The translations under genes were made by a program, and so were the position numbers. A stretch of 64,000 bases of DNA from Streptomyces sp. NBC_01591 (GTDB lineage Bacteria > Actinomycetota > Actinomycetes > Streptomycetales > Streptomycetaceae): the NCBI RefSeq assembly GCF_035918155.1, contig NZ_CP109327.1, positions 2,232,001 to 2,296,000 on the forward strand, in the 5' to 3' direction. This document shows, in pieces, positions 8,702-18,684 of this stretch; positions within the stretch are counted from its first letter, which is position 1; every line of letters starts with the position of its first letter. Under the pieces are notes generated by a model that was given only the letters and a program-made list of their open reading frames with translations, was not told the origin of the DNA and did no database searches.

Positions 8702-9649
8702 CTACCTCAGGAAGGGGTCGACCGCCACGGCGACGAAGAGCAGCGAGACATAGGTGATGGACCAGTGGAACAGCCGCATCTCCTTGAGCTTCGCGCCGGT
8801 CACACCGGCCTTGGCCCGGTTCTGCAGGCCGTGCGCCTCCCAGAGCCAGAACCCGCCGGTCGCCAGCGCCACCGCCGTGTAGAACCAGCCGGTGTAGCCG
8901 AGCGGAGTCAGCAGCAGCGAGACGGCCACCATCACCCAGCTGTAGATGACGATCTGGCGGGCCACCACCTGGTTGGACGCGATGACCGGAAGCATCGGGA
9001 CGCCGACCCGGGCGTAGTCCTCCTTCACCTTCATGGAGAGCGGCCAGTAGTGCGGCGGCGTCCAGAAGAAGATGACGGCGAAGAGAATCACCGCGGCCCA
9101 GGACATCGAATTCGTCACGGCCGACCAGCCGATGAGAACCGGCATGCAGCCCGCGATACCGCCCCAGACGATGTTCTGCGAGGTACGGCGCTTGAGCAGC
9201 ATCGTGTAGACGACGACGTAGAACAGCAGCGCGCCGAGCGACAGCGCGGCCGAGAGCCAGTTCACCAGCAGGCCGAACCAGACCGTCGAGATCGCCGCGA
9301 GGGCGAACCCGAAGACCAGGCACTCACGCGGGCTCACCATGCCGGTGACCAGCGGGCGCTGCGACGTACGGTCCATCAGGGCGTCGATGTCGCGGTCGAT
9401 GTACATGTTCAGCGCGTTGGCACCGCCCGCGGAGAGATATCCGCCGATGGTGGTGGTGAGAACGAGCCACAGGTCGGGGACACCCTGAGCGGCGAGGAAC
9501 ATCACCGGAACAGTGGTGATCAGCAACAGCTCGATGATCCGCGGCTTGGTCAGCGCCACGAATGCCTTGACACGGGCCCCGAACGGGCGATGGCCCCCTG
9601 GGCTGGGAGTCAAGGCGACCCCTGCGGGTCGGGACTCGACGGCCGTCAC
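8702..9649 (-). CDS. ctaB: Protoheme IX farnesyltransferase (heme O synthase)
   Basis: UbiA-family prenyltransferase converting heme B to heme O, the substrate of CtaA. About 315 residues, with nine hydrophobic segments. The two Asp-rich motifs are present: [18 protein letters not shown] (near residue 80) and the second, [10 protein letters not shown] (near 210). GTG 9649 has AGGGG about 6 bases upstream; GTG 9655 two codons earlier is equally in frame and cannot be excluded. Transcribed away from tkt. Confidence 0.92.
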   Translation of the reverse strand: MTAVESRPAGVALTPSPGGHRPFGARVKAFVALTKPRIIELLLITTVPVMFLAAQGVPDLWLVLTTTIGGYLSAGGANALNMYIDRDIDALMDRTSQRPLVTGMVSPRECLVFGFALAAISTVWFGLLVNWLSAALSLGALLFYVVVYTMLLKRRTSQNIVWGGIAGCMPVLIGWSAVTNSMSWAAVILFAVIFFWTPPHYWPLSMKVKEDYARVGVPMLPVIASNQVVARQIVIYSWVMVAVSLLLTPLGYTGWFYTAVALATGGFWLWEAHGLQNRAKAGVTGAKLKEMRLFHWSITYVSLLFVAVAVDPFLR

Positions 9650-9811
9650 GCACACCCCTGACAGAGAAATCCCAGCAAGCTCCGGGCGTGAAGGCCCGGT
9701 AAAGACTTGCGCGAACCAGACCACTGTAGACGTTGGGGACAGGCCGCCCTTCGCGGGGGTGGGTCGTGTTGAAGCGGCGCGGAAGCGCGGGTCCGGCCCG
9801 TCGTGGTACGG

Positions 9812-9940
9812 CCCATGAGCAGGGTGTCCCGCTCATGGGAGCGGCACAGAAGTATGAGGACGCGCTCATAGGAGGGCCCATAAGTAAGGAGAAGCGCTCA
9901 TCGGAGTGGCGCAGAAGTGAGCCGTCGCGCTCATACGGGA
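9812..9940. repeat. 33-bp imperfect direct repeats between ctaB and tkt
   Basis: Inside a 416-base gene-free divergent spacer (9650-10071). The heptamer CGCTCAT starts at 9830, 9863, 9895 and 9928, that is every 32-33 bases, each followed by a (G/C)GAG-like block and AGAAGT(A/G)(T/A)GAG. The array is headed by a perfect 9-bp inverted repeat (CCCATGAGC 9812-9820 with GCTCATGGG 9831-9839), and 6-bp TATGAG/CTCATA arms pair at 9853-9870. Copies are diverged, so it is not a recent duplication. Copies 33, 32 and 33 bases apart break any reading frame, which argues against coding. The rest of the spacer holds a -10-like TAGGCT (10003-10008) for tkt. Confidence 0.75.
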
Positions 9941-10071
9941 GGCGAACTCAGCGGGCCGCCTGCACCCTGGAAAGCAGCGGAAAATGCTTGTTCCGACGGG
10001 GGTAGGCTCGACAACGCCCGGTGCGGTCTCAGTCACCGGTTTACAACAGTGGAGAGGAGCCCTGACTCAGG

Positions 10072-12174
10072 GTGAGCACCAAGCCGACCACCACAGATCT
10101 CCAGTGGACCGAATTGGACCAGCGGGCCGTGGACACTGTCCGTGTCCTCGCAGCGGACGCCGTACAGAAGGTCGGAAACGGCCACCCTGGTACGGCCATG
10201 AGCCTCGCTCCCGCCGCGTACACCCTCTTCCAGAAGGTGATGCGCCACGACCCCGCCGACGCGGATTGGGCCGGGCGCGACCGGTTCGTGCTCTCGGCCG
10301 GTCACACCAGCCTGACCCTCTACATCCAGCTCTACCTGGCCGGGTACGGCCTGGAGCTCGATGACCTCAAGGCCTTCCGCACCTGGGGCTCGAAGACCCC
10401 TGGTCACCCGGAGTACGGCCACACCACCGGCGTCGAGACGACCACGGGCCCGCTGGGCCAGGGTGTCGCCAACGCCGTGGGCATGGCGATGGCCGCCCGC
10501 TACGAGCGCGGCCTCTTCGACCCGGAGGCGGCCCCCGGCACCTCCCCCTTCGACCACATGGTCTGGGTCGTCGCCGGTGACGGCTGCCTCCAGGAGGGCA
10601 TCTCCGCGGAGGCGTCCTCGCTGGCCGGGCACCAGAAGCTCGGCAACCTGGTCCTGCTGTGGGACGACAACCACATCTCCATCGAGGGCGACACGGAGAC
10701 CGCGGTCTCCGAGGACACCCTGAAGCGTTACGAGGCGTACGGCTGGCACGTCCAGCGCGTCGACCAGCTGCCGAGCGGCGACCTGGACCCGGCGGGTCTG
10801 TACCGGGCGCTGCAGGCCGCCAAGGCCGAGACCGAGCGCCCGTCGTTCATCGCGGCCCGCTCGATCATCGCCTGGCCCGCGCCGCACGCCCAGAACACCG
10901 AGGCCTCGCACGGCTCGGCGCTCGGTGCCGAAGAGGTCGCCGCCACGAAGAAGGTCCTCGGCTTCGACCCGGAGAAGACCTTCGAGGTCGCCGACGAGGT
11001 CATCGCCCACACCCGTGAGGCGCTGGACCGCGGCCGCGAGGCCAAGGGCGAGTGGGAGAAGAGCCTCGCCGCGTGGCGCACCGCCAACCCGGAGCGCGCC
11101 GCCGAGTTCGACCGGATCTCCGCCGGCGAGCTGCCCGCGGGCTGGGAGGACAAGCTTCCGATCTTCGAGCCGGGCAAGGGTGTCGCCACCCGTGCCGCCT
11201 CCGGCAAGGTGCTCCAGGCACTCGGCGAGATCATCCCCGAGCTGTGGGGCGGCTCCGCCGACCTCGCGGGCTCGAACAACACCACGATCGACAAGACGTC
11301 GTCGTTCCTCCCGGTCGGCAACCCGCTGCCGGGCGCGGACCCGTACGGCCGCACGATCCACTTCGGCATCCGCGAGCACGCCATGGCCGCCGCCATGAAC
11401 GGCATCGCGCTGCACGGCAACACCCGTATCTACGGCGGCACCTTCCTGGTGTTCTCCGACTACATGCGCAACGCCGTGCGCCTGTCCGCGCTGATGCACC
11501 TGCCGGTGACGTACGTGTGGACGCACGACTCGATCGGTCTCGGCGAGGACGGCCCGACCCACCAGCCGGTGGAGCACCTGGCCTCGCTGCGCGCCATCCC
11601 GGGCCTGAACATCGTCCGCCCGGCCGACGCCAACGAGACCTCCATCGCCTGGCGCGAGATCCTGCGCCGCTACACCAAGGTGTTCGGCAAGGGTGCCCCG
11701 CACGGTCTGGCGCTGACCCGCCAGGGCGTTCCGACGTACGAGGCGAACGAGGACGCGGCCAAGGGCGGCTACGTGCTCTTCGAGGCCGAAAGGCCCGACG
11801 GGCAGAGCGCAGAGCCGCAGGTGCTGCTGATCGGCACCGGCTCCGAGGTGCACCTCGCGGTCGAGGCGCGCGAGGAGCTGCAGGCGGCCGGCATCCCGAC
11901 CCGGGTGGTCTCGATGCCGTCGGTCGAGTGGTTCGAGGAGCAGGACCAGGCGTACAAGGACAGCGTTCTGCCGCCGTCCGTGAAGGCGCGCGTCGCGGTC
12001 GAGGCCGGCATCGGTCTGACCTGGTACCGCTACGTCGGTGACGCCGGCCGGATCGTCTCGCTGGAGCACTTCGGTGCCTCGGCCGACGCCAAGGTCCTCT
12101 TCCGCGAGTTCGGCTTCACCGGCGAGCACGTCGCCGCCGCCGCGCGGGAATCTCTCGCCGCAGCCACGCGCTGA
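10072..12174 (+). CDS. tkt: Transketolase
   Basis: Thiamine-diphosphate enzyme moving two-carbon units between sugar phosphates in the non-oxidative pentose phosphate pathway. 700 residues, normal length. The N-terminal motif [12 protein letters not shown], the ThDP-binding GDGCLQEG...N segment near residue 165, and the transketolase signature [20 protein letters not shown] near 490 are clear. Start GTG 10072 is preceded by GGAGAGGAG with a rather long 12-base gap. First gene of the tkt-tal-zwf-opcA-pgl operon; a -10-like TAGGCT at 10003-10008 would give a ~55-base leader. Confidence 0.96.
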   Translation: MSTKPTTTDLQWTELDQRAVDTVRVLAADAVQKVGNGHPGTAMSLAPAAYTLFQKVMRHDPADADWAGRDRFVLSAGHTSLTLYIQLYLAGYGLELDDLKAFRTWGSKTPGHPEYGHTTGVETTTGPLGQGVANAVGMAMAARYERGLFDPEAAPGTSPFDHMVWVVAGDGCLQEGISAEASSLAGHQKLGNLVLLWDDNHISIEGDTETAVSEDTLKRYEAYGWHVQRVDQLPSGDLDPAGLYRALQAAKAETERPSFIAARSIIAWPAPHAQNTEASHGSALGAEEVAATKKVLGFDPEKTFEVADEVIAHTREALDRGREAKGEWEKSLAAWRTANPERAAEFDRISAGELPAGWEDKLPIFEPGKGVATRAASGKVLQALGEIIPELWGGSADLAGSNNTTIDKTSSFLPVGNPLPGADPYGRTIHFGIREHAMAAAMNGIALHGNTRIYGGTFLVFSDYMRNAVRLSALMHLPVTYVWTHDSIGLGEDGPTHQPVEHLASLRAIPGLNIVRPADANETSIAWREILRRYTKVFGKGAPHGLALTRQGVPTYEANEDAAKGGYVLFEAERPDGQSAEPQVLLIGTGSEVHLAVEAREELQAAGIPTRVVSMPSVEWFEEQDQAYKDSVLPPSVKARVAVEAGIGLTWYRYVGDAGRIVSLEHFGASADAKVLFREFGFTGEHVAAAARESLAAATR

Positions 12175-12208
12175 CGCCGTTATACGACTAGTAGGAGATG
12201 CATTTCTC

Positions 12209-13327
12209 ATGACAGACGCACTCAAGCGCCTCTCCGACGAGGGCGTGGCGATCTGGCTCGATGACCTGTCGCGCAAGCGGATCACCTCGGGCAACCTCGC
12301 CGAGCTGATCGACCAGCAGCACGTCGTGGGCGTCACCACCAACCCGTCGATCTTCCAGAAGGCGATCTCGCACGGCGACGGTTACGAGCAGCAGCTCACC
12401 GACCTCGCCACCCGCAAGGTCACCGTCGACGAGGCCATCCGCATGATCACGACGGCCGACGTACGGGACGCGGCGGACATCCTGCGTCCGGTCTTCGACG
12501 CCACGGACGGCCAGGACGGCCGGGTCTCCATCGAGGTCGACCCGCGTCTGGCCCATCACACCGCGGCCACCGTCGCCGAGGCCAAGCAGCTGGCCTGGCT
12601 GGTGGACCGGCCCAACACGCTCATCAAGATCCCGGCGACGAAGGCCGGTCTTCCGGCGATCACCGAGGTCATCGGCAAGGGCATCAGCGTCAACGTCACG
12701 CTGATCTTCTCGCTGGAGCGCTACCGCGAGGTCATGGACGCCTACCTGGCGGGCCTGGAGAAGGCGAAGGCCACGGGCCTGGACCTCTCCAAGATCCACT
12801 CGGTGGCCTCGTTCTTCGTGTCCCGTGTGGACACCGAGATCGACAAGCGGCTCGACGCCCTCGGCACCGACGAGGCCAAGGCCCTCAAGGGCAAGGCGGC
12901 GCTCGCCAACGCCCGGCTCGCCTACCAGGCGTACGAGGAGGTCTTCTCCTCGGAGCGCTGGACCGCCCTCGACAAGGCGCAGGCCAACAAGCAGCGTCCG
13001 CTGTGGGCCTCGACCGGCGTCAAGGACCCCGCGTACAAGGACACCCTGTACGTGGACGACCTGGTCGCCCCCGGCACGGTGAACACCATGCCCGAGGCCA
13101 CCCTGGACGCCACGGCCGACCACGGGCAGATCACGGGCGACACCATCACCGGCACCTACGAGCAGTCCCGCGCCGAGCTCGACGCCGTGGCGAAGCTCGG
13201 GATCTCCTACGACGACGTCGTCCAGCTCCTGGAGGACGAGGGCGTCGAGAAGTTCGAGGCGGCCTGGATCGACCTGCTCAACTCGACCGAGGCGGAGCTC
13301 AAGCGCCTCGCCCCTTCGGAGGGCTGA
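12209..13327 (+). CDS. tal: Transaldolase
   Basis: Transfers a dihydroxyacetone unit between sugar phosphates. 372 residues, the long actinobacterial/plant-type form. The Schiff-base lysine is Lys140 in [11 protein letters not shown]; the N-terminal [11 protein letters not shown] motif is near residue 42. The ATG at 12209 has TAGGAGATG 9 bases upstream. 34 bases after tkt and 5 bases before zwf, so it belongs to the same transcript. Confidence 0.95.
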   Translation: MTDALKRLSDEGVAIWLDDLSRKRITSGNLAELIDQQHVVGVTTNPSIFQKAISHGDGYEQQLTDLATRKVTVDEAIRMITTADVRDAADILRPVFDATDGQDGRVSIEVDPRLAHHTAATVAEAKQLAWLVDRPNTLIKIPATKAGLPAITEVIGKGISVNVTLIFSLERYREVMDAYLAGLEKAKATGLDLSKIHSVASFFVSRVDTEIDKRLDALGTDEAKALKGKAALANARLAYQAYEEVFSSERWTALDKAQANKQRPLWASTGVKDPAYKDTLYVDDLVAPGTVNTMPEATLDATADHGQITGDTITGTYEQSRAELDAVAKLGISYDDVVQLLEDEGVEKFEAAWIDLLNSTEAELKRLAPSEG

Positions 13328-13332
13328 CCACC

Positions 13333-14865
13333 TTGTCTGGTGTTCCCGGAGCCAACCCGCTTCGTGACCCCCAGGACCGACGGCTCCCGCGCATCGCGGG
13401 GCCGTCGGGTCTGGTGATCTTCGGGGTCACGGGCGATTTGTCCCGTAAGAAGCTGATGCCCGCCGTCTACGACCTGGCCAACCGCGGCCTGTTGCCGCCG
13501 GGCTTCTCCCTCATCGGTTTCGCGCGCCGCGAGTGGCAGGACGAGGACTTCGCACAGGAGGTCCACGACGCCGTCAAGCAGCACGCCCGTACGCCGTTCC
13601 GCGAAGAGGTCTGGCAGCAGCTCATCCAGGGGATGCGCTTCGTCCAGGGCAACTTCGACGACGACGATGCCTTCGAGCAGCTGAAGAACACGATCCAGGA
13701 GCTCGACAAGGCGCAGGGCACGGGCGGCAACTTCGCCTTCTACCTGTCCGTGCCGCCGAAGTTCTTCCCCAAGGTCGTCCAGCAGCTCAAGAAGCACGGG
13801 CTCGCCGACCAGAAGGAGGGCTCCTGGCGGCGTGCCGTCATCGAGAAGCCCTTCGGCCACGACCTGAAGAGCGCTCAGGAGCTCAACCAGATCGTGCACG
13901 ACGTGTTCCCGCCCAACGAGGTCTTCCGGATCGACCACTACCTGGGCAAGGAGACGGTCCAGAACATCCTGGCGCTGCGGTTCGCCAACACGATGTTCGA
14001 GCCGATCTGGAACAGGTCGTACGTCGACCACGTCCAGATCACGATGGCCGAGGACATCGGCATCGGTGGCCGGGCCGGCTACTACGACGGCATCGGCGCC
14101 GCCCGTGACGTCATCCAGAACCACCTGCTCCAGCTGCTGGCGCTGACCGCGATGGAGGAGCCCGGCTCCTTCCACCCGAAGGCCCTGGTCGCCGAGAAGC
14201 TCAAGGTGCTCACGGCGGTGGAACTGCCGGATGACCTGGGCAAGCACACCGTGCGCGCCCAGTACGTGCACGCGTGGCAGGGCGGCGAGGAGGTCCCCGG
14301 CTACCTCGACGAGGACGGCATCGACCCCAAGTCGAAGACCGACACCTACGCCGCGATCAAGCTGACGATCAACAACCGCCGCTGGGCGGGCGTGCCGTTC
14401 TACCTCCGTACCGGAAAGCGGCTCGGCCGCCGGGTCACGGAGATCGCGGTCGTCTTCAAGCGGGCCCCGTATCTGCCCTTCGAGTCCGGCGCCACCGAGG
14501 AGCTGGGCGGCAACGCCCTGGTCATCCGGGTCCAGCCGGACGAGGGCGTGACCGTGCGGTTCGGCTCCAAGGTGCCCGGCACCTCGATGGAGGTCCGGGA
14601 CGTCACGATGGACTTCGCATACGGCGAGTCCTTCACGGAGTCCAGCCCGGAGGCCTACGAGCGGCTCATCCTCGATGTGCTGCTCGGCGACGCCAACCTC
14701 TTCCCCCGGCACCAGGAGGTCGAGCTCTCCTGGAACATCCTCGACCCGATCGAGGAGTACTGGGACAAGCACGGCAAGCCCGCACAGTACCCGGCGGGCA
14801 CCTGGGGTCCGGCCGAGGCCGACGAGATGCTCGCACGAGACGGACGGAGCTGGCGCCGGCCATGA
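13333..14865 (+). CDS. zwf: Glucose-6-phosphate dehydrogenase
   Basis: NADP-dependent entry enzyme of the oxidative pentose phosphate pathway. 510 residues. The Rossmann motif GVTGDLSRKKL is near residue 34 and the active-site block RIDHYLGKETVQNIL near 199. The start is a TTG at 13333 (MSGVPGANPL), supported by GGAGG at 13318-13322, which overlaps the tal stop region; no ATG or GTG is available at the domain start. The stop overlaps opcA as ATGA. Its activity is expected to depend on OpcA. Confidence 0.95.
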   Translation: MSGVPGANPLRDPQDRRLPRIAGPSGLVIFGVTGDLSRKKLMPAVYDLANRGLLPPGFSLIGFARREWQDEDFAQEVHDAVKQHARTPFREEVWQQLIQGMRFVQGNFDDDDAFEQLKNTIQELDKAQGTGGNFAFYLSVPPKFFPKVVQQLKKHGLADQKEGSWRRAVIEKPFGHDLKSAQELNQIVHDVFPPNEVFRIDHYLGKETVQNILALRFANTMFEPIWNRSYVDHVQITMAEDIGIGGRAGYYDGIGAARDVIQNHLLQLLALTAMEEPGSFHPKALVAEKLKVLTAVELPDDLGKHTVRAQYVHAWQGGEEVPGYLDEDGIDPKSKTDTYAAIKLTINNRRWAGVPFYLRTGKRLGRRVTEIAVVFKRAPYLPFESGATEELGGNALVIRVQPDEGVTVRFGSKVPGTSMEVRDVTMDFAYGESFTESSPEAYERLILDVLLGDANLFPRHQEVELSWNILDPIEEYWDKHGKPAQYPAGTWGPAEADEMLARDGRSWRRP

Positions 14866-15875
14866 AGATCGATCTCACGGAGACCACTTCCAGCAAGATC
14901 AACCAGGCGCTGATCTCGGCCCGCCGTGCCATCGGCACCCCGGCCATCGGCATGGTGCTCACCCTGGTCATCGTCACCGACGAGGAGAACGCGTACGACG
15001 CGCTCAAGTCGGCCGGTGACGCCTCGCGCGAGCATCCCTCGCGGATCATCGCGGTGATCAAGCGGGTCAGCCGCTCGCCGCGCAGCCGCCGGGACGCCCG
15101 GCTCGACGCCGAGGTGCGGGTCGGTTCCGACGCGGGCACCGGCGAGACGGTCGTACTGCGTCTCCACGGCGAGCTGGTCAACCACGCCCAGTCGGTGGTC
15201 CTGCCGCTGCTGCTGCCGGACGCCCCGGTCGTGGTCTGGTGGCCCGAGGACGCACCCGCGGACCCGGCGAAGGACCCGCTGGGCGCGCTCGCCCAGCGCC
15301 GGATCACGGACGCGTACTCGGCGGAGGACCCGAGCAAGGAGCTGGCGGCGCGAGCCGACTCGTACACCCCGGGCGACACCGATCTGGCCTGGGCCCGCAT
15401 CACGCCGTGGCGCTCGATGCTGGCGGCCGCGCTCGACCAGCAGCACGTCGAGGTCGTCTCGGCGACGGTCGAGGGCGAGTCGGAGAACCCGAGCTGCGAG
15501 CTGCTCGCCATGTGGCTCGCGGACCGGCTCAAGGTGCCGGTGGAGCGCACCGTCTCCGGCGGCCCCGGTCTGACGGCCGTGCGGATGGAGACCAAGAGCG
15601 GCGTCATCGTCCTGGACCGTCCCGACGGTTCGCTGGCCACGCTCTCGATGCAGGGCCAGCCGGACCGCGCGGTGGCGCTCAAGCGGCGGGACACCGCCGA
15701 GCTGCTCGCCGAGGAGCTGCGCCGCCTGGACCCGGACAACACCTACGAGGCGACGGTGAAGTTCGGCGTGGCGAAGCTCGGCGGACCTGCGGAGCCGAAG
15801 CCGGCCGAGCCCGCGGCGGCCGCCGCCCCGGCCGCCGCGAAGAAGACCGCGGCCAAGAAGGCGGCGTCGAAGTGA
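14862..15875 (+). CDS. opcA: OpcA, G6PDH assembly/activating protein
   Basis: Actinobacterial OpcA needed for full glucose-6-phosphate dehydrogenase activity. 337 residues; the conserved core includes VVVWWPEDAP near residue 125 and ITPWRSMLAAALD near 185. The last ~30 residues form an Ala/Pro/Lys tail ending AKKTAAKKAASK, which looks like a disordered basic extension. ATGA overlap with zwf and GTGA overlap with pgl show tight coupling. Confidence 0.93.
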   Translation: MKIDLTETTSSKINQALISARRAIGTPAIGMVLTLVIVTDEENAYDALKSAGDASREHPSRIIAVIKRVSRSPRSRRDARLDAEVRVGSDAGTGETVVLRLHGELVNHAQSVVLPLLLPDAPVVVWWPEDAPADPAKDPLGALAQRRITDAYSAEDPSKELAARADSYTPGDTDLAWARITPWRSMLAAALDQQHVEVVSATVEGESENPSCELLAMWLADRLKVPVERTVSGGPGLTAVRMETKSGVIVLDRPDGSLATLSMQGQPDRAVALKRRDTAELLAEELRRLDPDNTYEATVKFGVAKLGGPAEPKPAEPAAAAAPAAAKKTAAKKAASK

Positions 15876-16654
15876 GTGCCCCTCAACTTGTCGTGCACCG
15901 CGACAAGGAGCTGATGGCGCAGGCCGCCGCGGCCCGGCTGATCACGAGGATCGTGGACGCCCAGGCCGCGCGCGGCTACGCCTCGGTGGTCCTCACCGGC
16001 GGGCGCAACGGCAACGGCCTGCTGGCCGCGCTCGCCGGCGCGCCCGCCAGGGACGCGATCGACTGGTCGCGGCTCGATCTGTGGTGGGGCGACGAGCGGT
16101 TCCTGCCGGAGGGCGATCCGGAGCGCAATGTCACGCAGGCCCGCGAGGCCCTGCTGGACTCGGTGGAGCTTGACCCGTCCCGGGTGCACGCGATGCCCGC
16201 TTCGGACGGCCCGTTCGGCGGCGACGCCGACGCGGCGGCGGCCTCGTACGCCGAGGAACTGGCCGCCGCGGCCGGTCCCGAGGACCACGGTCCGGTGCCG
16301 ACCTTCGACGTGCTGTTGCTGGGCGTCGGCCCGGACACGCATGTCGCGTCGCTCTTCCCGGAGCTGCCCGCGGTACGGGAGACCGAGCGCACGGTCGTCG
16401 GTGTGCACGGCGCCCCCAAGCCGCCGCCCACCCGCATCTCGCTCACGCTGCCCGCGATCCGGGCGGCGCGCGAGGTGTGGCTGCTCGCCGCCGGCGAGGA
16501 CAAGGCGGAGGCCGCGGAGATCGCGCTCTCGGGCGCCGGGGAGATCCAGGCCCCGGCTGCCGGTGCGTACGGACGCAGCCGCACCCTGTGGCTGATGGAC
16601 GCGGCGGCGGCCTCCCGGCTGCCGCGCGCGCTGTATCCGCCGGCATCTCCCTGA
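15872..16654 (+). CDS. pgl: 6-phosphogluconolactonase
   Basis: Hydrolyses 6-phosphogluconolactone, the product of Zwf. 260 residues from GTG 15872. NagB/RpiA-fold motifs: VVLTGGRNGNGLLAAL near residue 39, WGDERFLPEGDPERN near 70 and LLLGVGPDTHVASLFP near 149. The family usually reads GxGPDGHTASLFP at that last place; here Asp-Thr-His replaces Asp-Gly-His, a mild deviation. Last gene of the operon, followed by a terminator. Confidence 0.94.
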   Translation: MSAPQLVVHRDKELMAQAAAARLITRIVDAQAARGYASVVLTGGRNGNGLLAALAGAPARDAIDWSRLDLWWGDERFLPEGDPERNVTQAREALLDSVELDPSRVHAMPASDGPFGGDADAAAASYAEELAAAAGPEDHGPVPTFDVLLLGVGPDTHVASLFPELPAVRETERTVVGVHGAPKPPPTRISLTLPAIRAAREVWLLAAGEDKAEAAEIALSGAGEIQAPAAGAYGRSRTLWLMDAAAASRLPRALYPPASP

Positions 16655-16676
16655 CGGGCCGTCAGTACGGTTGCGC

Positions 16677-16713
16677 ACGGGCCCGGTTCGCTCCTCGGAG
16701 CGGCCGGGCCCGT
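16677..16713. terminator. Terminator of the pentose phosphate operon
   Basis: Nested inverted repeat: ACGGGCCCGG pairs with CCGGGCCCGT, and inside it CGCTC pairs with GAGCG. 22 bases after the pgl stop. Confidence 0.85.
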
Positions 16714-16737
16714 CGCGTGGAAGGCGTGACTCGGGCC

Positions 16738-17097
16738 ATGGTGCGTATCGGAACCGTGGTGATGGGTGCGTCGGACGTACGGCGTGCGGCGGCGTTCCGG
16801 AAGGCGGCGCTCGGCTACGTGGAGCGCGAGGCGCCGAAGGACGACTGGGTGGTACTGGTCCCGGCCGAGGGGACCGGCGCCGGGCTGGCCCTGGGCCGCA
16901 GCGGTACGCCGGTGCAGGAGGTCCCCCGGGTCCACCTCGATCTGTACACCGAGGAGCAGGACGCCGAGGTGGACCGGCTGATCGCGCTCGGCGCGGTGCG
17001 GGTCGACCGGGAGCTGTACCCGGACGACCCGGACTTCGTGGTGCTGGCGGACCCCGAGGGCAACAGGTTCTGCGTCATCGACACGACGCACAGCTGA
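16738..17097 (+). CDS. VOC (glyoxalase/bleomycin-resistance fold) protein
   Basis: 119 residues with the paired beta-alpha-beta-beta-beta fold of the vicinal oxygen chelate superfamily; the closing motif FVVLADPEGNRFCVID is typical. A metal triad is not complete by eye (His66 in VHLDLY and no clear Glu at the usual end position), so enzymatic activity is uncertain. ATG 16738 is used. Separated from pgl by a terminator and convergent with the PH-domain genes. Confidence 0.8.
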   Translation: MVRIGTVVMGASDVRRAAAFRKAALGYVEREAPKDDWVVLVPAEGTGAGLALGRSGTPVQEVPRVHLDLYTEEQDAEVDRLIALGAVRVDRELYPDDPDFVVLADPEGNRFCVIDTTHS

Positions 17098-17103
17098 CCG
17101 GGG

Positions 17104-18684
17104 TCACGCGGTGGGCGGGACGCGCTCCAGGAAGGGTTCCAGCAGGCCGGGCACGGCCTCGGAGGCGAAGTCGAGGCCCTCGCCCGTGTCCGTGTCGTAC
17201 GCCGTGTACGCGCCCGCTCCGGCGGCCGTCGTCGCGGTGACGCTCAGCACCCCGGCCCGCCGCTGGAAGTACGTCTGCCGGACCGTCCAGCCGATGACTC
17301 CGGCCCGCTCCAGCGCGGCGGTCGAGCGCCGGACGCTGCCGGACCTCACCACCAGGTAGTCGCCGCTGATGGCGTGTCCCAGGCCGCGGTACGCGTCCAG
17401 GGCCAGGAGCACCCCGGCCGGCAGCCCCACGACGGCCCAGGCGAGCGCGATCCAGAGCAGGACGGGTGTCAGCAGCACACCCAGGAGCACCAGGACGGAC
17501 ACCGGGGCCACGACGGCCCAGAACGCCCGGCGCAGCCTGCGGCCGCGGGCCGCGAGGGGGTGCCCGGTCAGCGGGGCGCCGGTCGGGGACGTGATCTCGC
17601 GCAGGACGTCGGCGGCCACCGCGTCGGCGACCGGCCTGGGCGCGGCGGGCAGCAGGGTGTTGTGGTCGCCGTGCTGTTCCTCGTCGTCCTTGGCGAGTCC
17701 GGTGGTGATCGCGTCGACCCGGGCGGCGCCGAAGGTACGGATGCCGAGCGGTTCGACGAGCTCGACCCCGCGCAGCCGCCGCTCCTCGATGGAGACGGAC
17801 CGGGAGGTCAGCAGTCCGCGCCGGATGCGCAGCGTCCCGCCGGGTTCGCGCTCCAGCCGGTAGTTCCACCACATCTCGACCCACAGGCCGAGCGCGCCGA
17901 CGACACCGGCGAGCACCGCGGCGAGGGCGAGGATCACGATCATGGCGGGCAGCGAGGTGTCCCGGAACCGGTCGCCGATCCACTCGATCACCTGCCCCTG
18001 CGCCCCGAACCAGTCACTGACCTGCATCACCGCGCCGGCCGCAGCACCGCCGAGCGCGGGGGCGACGAAGGAGACCGGTGCGTAGCGGATCCAGCGCGGG
18101 TCGAGGGCGGCGAGCTCGCCCTCGCAATGGGTGCCCGGGGTCCCGGTGGCCGTGCGCTCCAGCAGTTCGCGGCGGAGCCGTTCGCCCTCGGACCTGGGGA
18201 CCGGGTCGAGTTCCAGCGTGGAGTCGTTGCCGGAGTGCTCGCCGGTGCCGATGCGGACGGTGACCAGTCCGAGTGCCCGTTGCAGCGGATGGGCGGTGAG
18301 GTCGACGCTGCGGATGCGTTCCCGGGCCAGTGAGCGCTTCTTGACCAGGAACAGCCCGGTGTGGAGCTCGACCCGTTCGGCGCCGATGCGGTAGCGGGTG
18401 CGGCGCCACCGTACGTGGTCGCCGACCGCCGCGGAGCCGATCAGCAGGATCGAGCCGGCGAGGACCCAGGCGACCGCGGACCCGAAGCCGAAGCGTCCGG
18501 ACAGGCCGAGCGTGGTGGGCACGGCCGCACCGGCCGCCACCCCGGCCGTGACGAGGGCGCTGACGAGGACCGTGCGCCGGTCCAGCCGCCGCCAGTCGAC
18601 GGCGGTGGCCGTGCCGGGGCCCGGGGCCCGGCTCCGGCCGTCCCCGGCATCCGGGGAGGAGGAGAGCGCCGCCCCGGAGCTCAT
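17104..18684 (-). CDS. Large bacterial PH-domain (YdbT-like) membrane protein
   Basis: 526 residues with pairs of hydrophobic helices alternating with bacterial PH (bPH2) domains: the segment WRRTRYRIGAERVELHTGLF near residue 85 is the hallmark, repeated as YRLEREPGGTLRIRRGLLTS near 280 and again near residue 430 (GDYLVVRSGSVRRSTAALER). Family members are membrane-associated proteins of unknown biochemical role. Start ATG 18684 overlaps the stop of the small PH gene (ATGA), so the pair is translated together and probably forms a complex, as with YdbS/YdbT. Confidence 0.88.
   Translation of the reverse strand: MSSGAALSSSPDAGDGRSRAPGPGTATAVDWRRLDRRTVLVSALVTAGVAAGAAVPTTLGLSGRFGFGSAVAWVLAGSILLIGSAAVGDHVRWRRTRYRIGAERVELHTGLFLVKKRSLARERIRSVDLTAHPLQRALGLVTVRIGTGEHSGNDSTLELDPVPRSEGERLRRELLERTATGTPGTHCEGELAALDPRWIRYAPVSFVAPALGGAAAGAVMQVSDWFGAQGQVIEWIGDRFRDTSLPAMIVILALAAVLAGVVGALGLWVEMWWNYRLEREPGGTLRIRRGLLTSRSVSIEERRLRGVELVEPLGIRTFGAARVDAITTGLAKDDEEQHGDHNTLLPAAPRPVADAVAADVLREITSPTGAPLTGHPLAARGRRLRRAFWAVVAPVSVLVLLGVLLTPVLLWIALAWAVVGLPAGVLLALDAYRGLGHAISGDYLVVRSGSVRRSTAALERAGVIGWTVRQTYFQRRAGVLSVTATTAAGAGAYTAYDTDTGEGLDFASEAVPGLLEPFLERVPPTA

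Noticed and set aside
9733..10005. 90-codon open frame through the 33-bp repeats
   Set aside because: Repeats are 33, 32 and 33 bases apart, so the translation is not periodic, and no ribosome site precedes it.
10033..12342. 769-codon open frame antisense to tkt
   Set aside because: Exact shadow of transketolase with the Asp/Val/Arg composition of a complementary frame; no promoter or ribosome site.
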